Virus record (IMG/VR): IMGVR_UViG_3300017949_000004 | Span: 28,249 to 92,248 of that record | Source of the DNA: a virus | DNA: 64,000 nucleotides | Strand: one strand, 5' to 3' | Shown here: positions 59,144 through 64,000 of the stretch, one piece after another | How the letters are laid out: every line of letters begins with the position of its first letter | Position numbering within the stretch: the stretch's first letter is position 1 | Notes under the pieces: model-generated | Told to the model about the DNA's origin: nothing | What the model saw: the letters and a program-made list of their open reading frames with translations, nothing else | The model's database searches: none | Program-made: the position numbers and the translations under genes

Positions 59144-59885
59144 CTAATAGCTCTCCAAACGGATTTCTTTCAGAGAAATCTAATATACCCTCAACGGAAT
59201 TTAGATTTGCGAAATCCTCATTATCTGTATTGGCATTAGTTTTTTGTGATGAGTATTCTTCTAATATCATTGTACTAGCATCTTCCAAAGTAAACAGTCC
59301 GCCGTCCTCAAGTAAGAATTGATATCGTAACATATCTAGACTGTTTGTCTCCATGATATCATCTGCATCTGTTCCAGTATCGAGAACCTCTGAACTGTAT
59401 ACAAACAATTCACATTGCAATTTAAATACATATAGCTTGCCTGCCTGATAAAAAGGGTCCGCAAACTCCACGTACTTAATTTCAAATATAGAATTTGTCT
59501 TTGGAAAATATAAAAGATCTCCTTCGACAGGACGAGAATCTAACTGAAATTCTCCCTCTGTAGAGTGAACCATTTCTTCCCATCTACGTCTTGCCAATAT
59601 AAAGGTAGCTTGATCTCTTATCTCTATACCAAACTTACTAAACAGCTCTCCTTCTCCCTCGAAGCCGTTTACATTTTCCAAATACATTTCTAAAGGATAT
59701 GCCTGTGTAAATTGAGATAACTGATCTTCATCAAAGATAGTATCTTCATTTACAAGCGTTCTAGGCATGTAATAGATGTCGTGTCCGTATATTTTTAAGG
59801 ACTCTATGATTAGGTCTTCAATAAGACGTTGTTCAGAGGTAACTCCAATTGCATCGCCTGATTGAAAATAAAAATTTGTAGGCAT
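59136..59885 (-). CDS. 14: Neck protein gp14
   Basis: 249 aa (T4 256). IIESLKIYGHDIYYMPRTLV, LFSKFGIEIRDQATF and DPFYQAG match T4 gp14 (YYVPREYV, FFSNFGMQVQDE, DPFYQLG). Connects head and tail with gp13. Confidence 0.95.
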   Translation of the reverse strand: MPTNFYFQSGDAIGVTSEQRLIEDLIIESLKIYGHDIYYMPRTLVNEDTIFDEDQLSQFTQAYPLEMYLENVNGFEGEGELFSKFGIEIRDQATFILARRRWEEMVHSTEGEFQLDSRPVEGDLLYFPKTNSIFEIKYVEFADPFYQAGKLYVFKLQCELFVYSSEVLDTGTDADDIMETNSLDMLRYQFLLEDGGLFTLEDASTMILEEYSSQKTNANTDNEDFANLNSVEGILDFSERNPFGELLDV

Positions 59886-59886
59886 C

Positions 59887-60855
59887 TTATCCTACCATAA
59901 ACGTTGGAGGCAATTCATATCTCTTTTGCATTTCATCTTCTATAACATTTATCTCCTGAACTGCTTCTTGAAATATTTGATCTCCGTTGAGTGTAACTCC
60001 TCCTGGTAATTGTATCCCCCCAAACTTTTTCATATTTTCGCCCCACTGTCTTTTAATGAGAGCGGTGGCATATTTTTTAAGGAACATGTCATCATATACT
60101 TCGGCATAATCTGCAGGGTCTAAAATTGCGTATGCCTCAGCAACAACATAGTCACCAGGGTTGAATGTTTTATCCCAATCTGTATCTATATAAAGTTTAT
60201 TAGTTTTTCTATTCCATCTAATCTGTCTAGATGATACTAATAATTGTTCTAATGTTGTTAAGTGAGATTGCACTATTGTATAATATTGCATATCCGCACC
60301 CATTAGATTATATAGATCATTTTGTCTAAACTGATACATAATATCAAAGAGGTTGCCGTCTCTTGTGTTAGCTGTGGCTGCACCTCCAAAATTAAACAGC
60401 CTCACAATACCTGTAATGCCATTGGAAATTGGGATCCAACCCTTTTCAATATCTCCCTCTTCATAATGAGACCCCGAAGATAAAGTAGCAACGTATCCAG
60501 ATTCTGAGCCTTGAATTTGCTCACCTGCTTGAAATGTTCCAGAAACTTTTTCTACAGTTATTTCAGAACCACTTGCGGCATGTATAACAGTTGTTGCACC
60601 AGATGTATTCCCTGTAACTTTCTCTCCTTTGTTAAAGTTACTTGCCACAGGAGCCTGTAAATTTAATTTGCTTCCTGTTATCTCGTGCTGAACATAAGTT
60701 CTTTCTGTACCATCGAAATGATACTCTTGCCAATACTGCAAGGCATCGTCAATCCTATCATTGATTTGATCTTCATCAACATTGATCTCTATAACAGGAA
60801 ACCCTAGCCTCCTGAGACAGTAATCAATAAGTTCTTGCCTTGTAGATAATGCCAT
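59887..60855 (-). CDS. 13: Neck protein gp13
   Basis: 322 aa (T4 309). STRQELIDYCLRRLGFPVIE start and MFLKKYATALIKRQWGENMK match gp13. An insertion (about residues 65-140) has beta-rich Gly/Ser/Val repeats (GNTSGATTVIHAASG), perhaps an added surface domain. Confidence 0.94.
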   Translation of the reverse strand: MALSTRQELIDYCLRRLGFPVIEINVDEDQINDRIDDALQYWQEYHFDGTERTYVQHEITGSKLNLQAPVASNFNKGEKVTGNTSGATTVIHAASGSEITVEKVSGTFQAGEQIQGSESGYVATLSSGSHYEEGDIEKGWIPISNGITGIVRLFNFGGAATANTRDGNLFDIMYQFRQNDLYNLMGADMQYYTIVQSHLTTLEQLLVSSRQIRWNRKTNKLYIDTDWDKTFNPGDYVVAEAYAILDPADYAEVYDDMFLKKYATALIKRQWGENMKKFGGIQLPGGVTLNGDQIFQEAVQEINVIEDEMQKRYELPPTFMVG

Positions 60856-61166
60856 TAACTTAATGCTCCTAAATCTTCTGTTTTTTCTTGTCCTCCGGGA
60901 GTTACTTTATTATCAAAGTTAGCGACTAAACTAACTCCAAAAGCATCCGTTCCGCTAGACAAAGAGCCTAGATCTCCTGTTGGAAATACAAGACTCGGAT
61001 CTGATACAGAATAATTGCTAACTTGCACAATGTTACCATTTGAGTCTTTAACAAATATTGCTTTATCAGAGAGATTGATAGCCATTTCCCCCACTGCTAG
61101 ATCACTAGCAGTAGGAGAGGATGAAGCTGTCTCACTTCTTTTAGGTTTTATGACGACATTATTCAT
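60855..61166 (-). CDS. Small tail/fibre accessory protein
   Basis: 103 aa. VIKPKRSETASSSPTASDL and AINLSDKAIFVKDSNGNI form a small N-terminal module found again at 63139-63495. The remainder is unrelated. Start follows gene 61179-62903 by 12 nt. Virion attachment module is likely. Confidence 0.7.
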   Translation of the reverse strand: MNNVVIKPKRSETASSSPTASDLAVGEMAINLSDKAIFVKDSNGNIVQVSNYSVSDPSLVFPTGDLGSLSSGTDAFGVSLVANFDNKVTPGGQEKTEDLGALS

Positions 61167-61178
61167 ATATTTAACCTA

Positions 61179-62903
61179 TTAGTTTAATAATGTACCACTA
61201 GAATCATATATGTTGATTCTAAATCTGCTATTAGCTGCTGCTGCTGTCATCAAAACAGTATCTGAATCACTAAAGGACTCACCGCTTGTCTGAACATTAG
61301 CACCTGCTAACATGGCAAACTCTACTGTACCTGCACCAATTGTTGCAGTTAATGAAGCATTAGCACTTCCATCTATACTAACTGAACCAGATAAATCTCC
61401 GCCTAAGCTAAGAGTTCTAGCTGTTGTCCAGGCTGCTGCAGATGTTGCTGTAGCTGCATTTCCTGAGGTATCTTGGTCACCGGCTGTGTTAACTCCAGGC
61501 AAGTTGATATTAGCAGTACCATCAAATGATACTCCACCAATAGTTCTTGCAGTTTCTAAAGCAGTTGCTGTGGCAGCATTTCCTGAGGTATCTTGGTTAC
61601 CGGCTGCGTTAACACCTGGTAAGTTGATGTTAGCAGTACCATCAAAACTAACTCCACCAATAGTTCTGGCAGTTGCTAGTGCTGTTGCTGTGTCGGCATT
61701 ACCTGTAACATCACCGGTTACGTCACCTGTTAAGTTTGCTTCAACTGTTCCAGCTACAAATGTCTCTGAACCAATCGTCCACTTATCATTTGTTTCGTCC
61801 CACAAGAATGTTTTGGCAGTTGAACCGCCTCTGCTGATGCTAAGTCCAGCATCTTCTGTGGGTGAACCAGATGTAAAGTTACTGTTTAAAACAATAGTAT
61901 TGTCTGCTAAATTAATAGTCTCAGAGTTAACTGTAGTGGTTGTACCGCCTACTGTTAGGTTACCTGTAATGTTGATGTCGTCATTAACAGTTACATTACC
62001 TGTACCGTTACCACTTAATACTAGGTTAGTATCAGTAGATTTGGTTGTAATCTGATCAACTTTAATGTTGTTAGCAAATGTAATATCGTTTCCTGCACTG
62101 TTTGTAATGTTTTGTCCATCTTCAATTTGAAGTGTACCTTTAATTTGAACAGTACCTGAACCTGTAGGATCAAGTTCAATATCACCAGATCCGCTAGTTT
62201 GTACAGCAACGTTTTGGTTGGAGTCTGCAGAAATTGTAATAGTACCTGAGTTATCGGATACAACCTGTTGTCCGTTAACATATAACGAACCAGGACCTAC
62301 ATAAATATCCCTCCATTGCTTTGTAGATGAACCCAAGTCGTAAGTAACATCTGCACTAGGCACAATACTTCCGTCTAAGGTTGTTAATAAAGATTTTACT
62401 CTAGCATCTGTGTAGTAGACGTTTGTTGAACCTTCTGATAAATCATCGGTGTCAAACGCCGACATATTAACTGCGATATCATCAGCATTAACAGTAATAC
62501 CTGTTCCTGCTCCAATATTAAGTGTAACTTCTCCGGTTGTACCGCCTCCGGTTAAACCAGAGCCCGCAGCTACACTTTCAATATCACCTGCATCATTAGT
62601 AAAACTAATAACACCTGTGCTGCTATCATATGTTAAGTCTCCACTTACACTAATTGCTGATCTTGCTCTTGCTGTTGTATGGTAAAGATTACTAGAACCC
62701 TCAGAGAGATTATCTGTATCAATACCACTAGCGCCTGTCAGGTTAGAACCGTCTGCTAATGCTATCTCAAATCCCCCTTGGGTACTGCCATCATGAACTA
62801 CTAAAGTATCTTTAGAAGTGTTGACGGTTACTTCACCTTCAGAGCCTGTAAACGACGCGTGTTCTGTTGTTGTACCACGTCTTAATTGTAATATTGTTGG
62901 CAT
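61179..62903 (-). CDS. Fibre-like protein with Mtd-type N-terminal module
   Basis: 574 aa. N-terminus LQLRRGTTTEHASFTGSEGE through VVHDGSTQGG matches the major-tropism-determinant N-terminal domain, used to attach fibre to tail. Then repeats of DTDNLSEGSSNLYHT type, adhesin-like beta, and two copies of a 40-aa TARTIGGVSFDGTANINLPG repeat. Short C-terminal end. Probably a host-recognition fibre or whisker protein. Confidence 0.85.
   Translation of the reverse strand: MPTILQLRRGTTTEHASFTGSEGEVTVNTSKDTLVVHDGSTQGGFEIALADGSNLTGASGIDTDNLSEGSSNLYHTTARARSAISVSGDLTYDSSTGVISFTNDAGDIESVAAGSGLTGGGTTGEVTLNIGAGTGITVNADDIAVNMSAFDTDDLSEGSTNVYYTDARVKSLLTTLDGSIVPSADVTYDLGSSTKQWRDIYVGPGSLYVNGQQVVSDNSGTITISADSNQNVAVQTSGSGDIELDPTGSGTVQIKGTLQIEDGQNITNSAGNDITFANNIKVDQITTKSTDTNLVLSGNGTGNVTVNDDINITGNLTVGGTTTTVNSETINLADNTIVLNSNFTSGSPTEDAGLSISRGGSTAKTFLWDETNDKWTIGSETFVAGTVEANLTGDVTGDVTGNADTATALATARTIGGVSFDGTANINLPGVNAAGNQDTSGNAATATALETARTIGGVSFDGTANINLPGVNTAGDQDTSGNAATATSAAAWTTARTLSLGGDLSGSVSIDGSANASLTATIGAGTVEFAMLAGANVQTSGESFSDSDTVLMTAAAANSRFRINIYDSSGTLLN
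61441..61680 (-). repeat. Two tandem 120-bp (40-codon) repeats in the fibre gene
   Basis: Exact 120-bp period (61441-61560 and 61561-61680), about 85% identical, with a partial third copy starting at 61681. In-frame, so copy number could vary without frameshift. Confidence 0.9.
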
Positions 62904-62914
62904 TGTCTATTCTC

Positions 62915-63139
62915 CTAGTATGTTCCACCGTCAAGTGCATCAACCTGGGCCCCGGGTATTGTAGCGTTGCTAGGCAGATTATCTAAATCTGCTCTCAATA
63001 TCTCGTGTCCCCCCTGTGTGCTACCGTCATGTAGTACCAAAGTATTTTTAGTGGTATTTACAGTAACTTCAGCCTGCGACCCTGTAAAGGAGGCATGTTG
63101 TGTTGTAGTACCACGTCTTAATTTTACTCTCGCTGCCAT
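62915..63139 (-). CDS. Small Mtd-N domain protein
   Basis: 74 aa, almost only the N-terminal module (LRRGTTTQHASFTGSQ, VLHDGSTQGGHE) of the fibre gene at 61179-62903. A stand-alone paralogue. Start overlaps the stop of the upstream gene (TAATG). Confidence 0.75.
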   Translation of the reverse strand: MAARVKLRRGTTTQHASFTGSQAEVTVNTTKNTLVLHDGSTQGGHEILRADLDNLPSNATIPGAQVDALDGGTY

Positions 63140-63495
63140 TAGGTTAACCCTCCGTAATCTACTGAGTTATAACCAATAACAGAATCTGTGATCGATCCAT
63201 AATCTAAATCTGCTGTTTGAGTACAGCGAACAATTGCAGTTCCTGCGGATGTGGTTGTGTCGACGGTAAAGTTTCCGAATGTAGTATCCAAGAAAGATAT
63301 GGTACTAACATCTGCTGATGTACTTCCGTCATTGACTGCTAACCCACCCCCAATAGCTTTTATATTATCGCTAGAATCTCTAACATACAGCTTTTTATCG
63401 GCTGTGTTAATAGCAAATTCGCCGACCTCTAGATCACTTGTAGTCGGAATCGAGCTTGCTGTCTCCGATCTCTTGGGCTTGATTACTATCGCCAT
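63139..63495 (-). CDS. Tail/fibre accessory protein, paralogue of 60855-61166
   Basis: 118 aa. IKPKRSETASSIPTTSDLEV, AINTADKKLYVRDSSDNI shared with the 103-aa protein, then different beta sequence ending YGSITDSVIGYNSVDYGGLT. Overlaps the coiled-coil gene by 62 nt. Confidence 0.7.
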   Translation of the reverse strand: MAIVIKPKRSETASSIPTTSDLEVGEFAINTADKKLYVRDSSDNIKAIGGGLAVNDGSTSADVSTISFLDTTFGNFTVDTTTSAGTAIVRCTQTADLDYGSITDSVIGYNSVDYGGLT

Positions 63496-63973
63496 TTAAA
63501 TTCTCCTGTGTTTCTAAATATTGTGCTAACTGTAATTTTAATGACTCAATTTTTTTATCTGCCTGCTCTAATTCTCTGCTAAGTATAGCATTAGTATTTT
63601 CATAATGTTTTACTCTAGCTTCGTCTACAACAATCTCTGTTGGCTTTCCTTCAACCTTTGCCAAAAGATTTTTATTATCTTCTTTTAAACGCTCAACTTT
63701 TTCTAAAAGTTTCGCATTTTTTTCTTCCAAAACCCTTGTTGTATCTAGAAGACCTTCAATCTCATCTGAACCTTTTTTAGTAGAAACCTCTGTTTGTTCT
63801 TCAAAACTATTTCTAAGTTCAACAATGTAATTGTTAGCCTTTTCAAGTTCTACGCTTGCCTGTTTATACTTTGCCTCATGTAAAACAGATTCCATTGTTT
63901 TATCAGTTAACGCCTTTGATAAACTTTTAATATATTCATTAATTAAGGCATCATTTGTATTTTGTGCTTCCAT
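63434..63973 (-). CDS. Coiled-coil protein (tail/neck region)
   Basis: 179 aa from ATG 63973 (GGAG nearby; a GTG at 63979 is too close to it). Almost all helix with heptad Leu/Ile: AKLLEKVERLKEDNKNLLAKV and SLKLQLAQYLE. Fibritin (wac)-like or other elongated virion protein; no other marks. Its 3' end overlaps the next gene by 62 nt. Confidence 0.7.
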   Translation of the reverse strand: MEAQNTNDALINEYIKSLSKALTDKTMESVLHEAKYKQASVELEKANNYIVELRNSFEEQTEVSTKKGSDEIEGLLDTTRVLEEKNAKLLEKVERLKEDNKNLLAKVEGKPTEIVVDEARVKHYENTNAILSRELEQADKKIESLKLQLAQYLETQENLNGDSNQAQEIGDSKLDSDYK

Positions 63974-64000
63974 TTTCACTCCAAAATGTAGGGGGGCTAA

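Noticed and set aside
61312-62055. 247-aa plus-strand frame opposite the fibre gene
   Set aside because: Pro/Val/Ala/Ser-rich low complexity from reading the repeat-rich fibre gene in reverse; no ribosome site or promoter.
61179-63139. Mtd-like domains as a sign of a diversity-generating retroelement
   Set aside because: Only the N-terminal attachment module is present; no reverse transcriptase or template repeat is seen in the window.
1-64000. CRISPR array, IS element or integrase
   Set aside because: No regular spaced repeats, terminal inverted repeats with transposase, or recombinase motifs found on either strand.

Overview
The window is a 64-kb stretch of an AT-rich, T4-like contractile-tailed phage (Caudoviricetes). 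Its core genes resemble those of marine T4-like phages infecting cyanobacteria and SAR11-type hosts. Every protein gene I can support and the single tRNA lie on the minus strand, packed tightly with ATGA- or TGATG-type overlaps. Diagnostic T4 homologues are gp13-gp23, gp41, gp43, gp44, gp45, gp46, gp47, gp55, gp62, RegA, UvsX, UvsW and UvsY. Marine-phage accessory genes include CobS/CobT-like proteins, Hsp20, peptide deformylase, ClpP, many 2OG-Fe(II) oxygenases and many glycosyltransferases. I see no photosystem genes, integrase or transposase, so a lytic phage is likely but the host is not determined.

Layout, read in the direction of transcription (high to low coordinates). 63973-59887: a coiled-coil protein, four small or large proteins with tail-tip or fibre N-terminal domains, and neck protein gp13. 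59885-47363: gp14, gp15, terminase gp16/gp17, sheath gp18, tube gp19, portal gp20, prohead core proteins, protease gp21, scaffold gp22, major capsid gp23, a 53-aa basic protein and a tube-like protein. 47289-44274: recombination genes uvsY and uvsW, and the late sigma factor gp55. 44239-37810: a 7-deazaguanine block (queE, phosphoribosyltransferase, folE, exonuclease, a DpdA/TGT-like transglycosylase, a T-fold-like protein, queD), which probably modifies phage DNA. 37810-31828: gp47/gp46, glutaredoxin, deformylase, ClpP, methyltransferase, lysozyme and a His-rich exported protein. 31723-27052: CobT/CobS-like pair and small genes. 26974-19006: the replisome operon (45, 44, 62, regA, 43) with inserted peroxiredoxin, Hsp20, oxygenase, nuclease and two tiny genes. 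19009-9662: uvsX and gp41 mixed with sugar and sulfur chemistry genes. 9467-15: small early genes, tRNA-Thr, glycosyltransferases, a fatty-acid desaturase, nucleotidyltransferases, a lipoprotein and a ligase-like protein.

Regulation can be read directly. Early promoters match the bacterial sigma-70 consensus closely (TTGACA/T, 16-17 bp, TATAAT), often preceded by TGC and A-tracts. They stand before replication, recombination and deazaguanine genes. T4-type late promoters (TATAAATA) stand before capsid, tail, lipoprotein, EF-hand membrane protein, Hsp20 and tRNA genes. One perfect sigma-70 promoter points the wrong way (plus strand, 44888-44916) and is flanked by inverted repeats, which suggests an antisense or regulatory RNA.

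The most interesting content is the deazaguanine block with its own internal promoters and an altered QueD zinc site. Next come a possible APS-kinase, nucleotidyltransferase and sulfotransferase set split by an apparent frameshift, a duplicated 51-bp promoter before cobS and cobT, and two overlapping micro-genes threaded between clamp-loader genes 44 and 62. No stretch longer than 300 bases lacks a gene.
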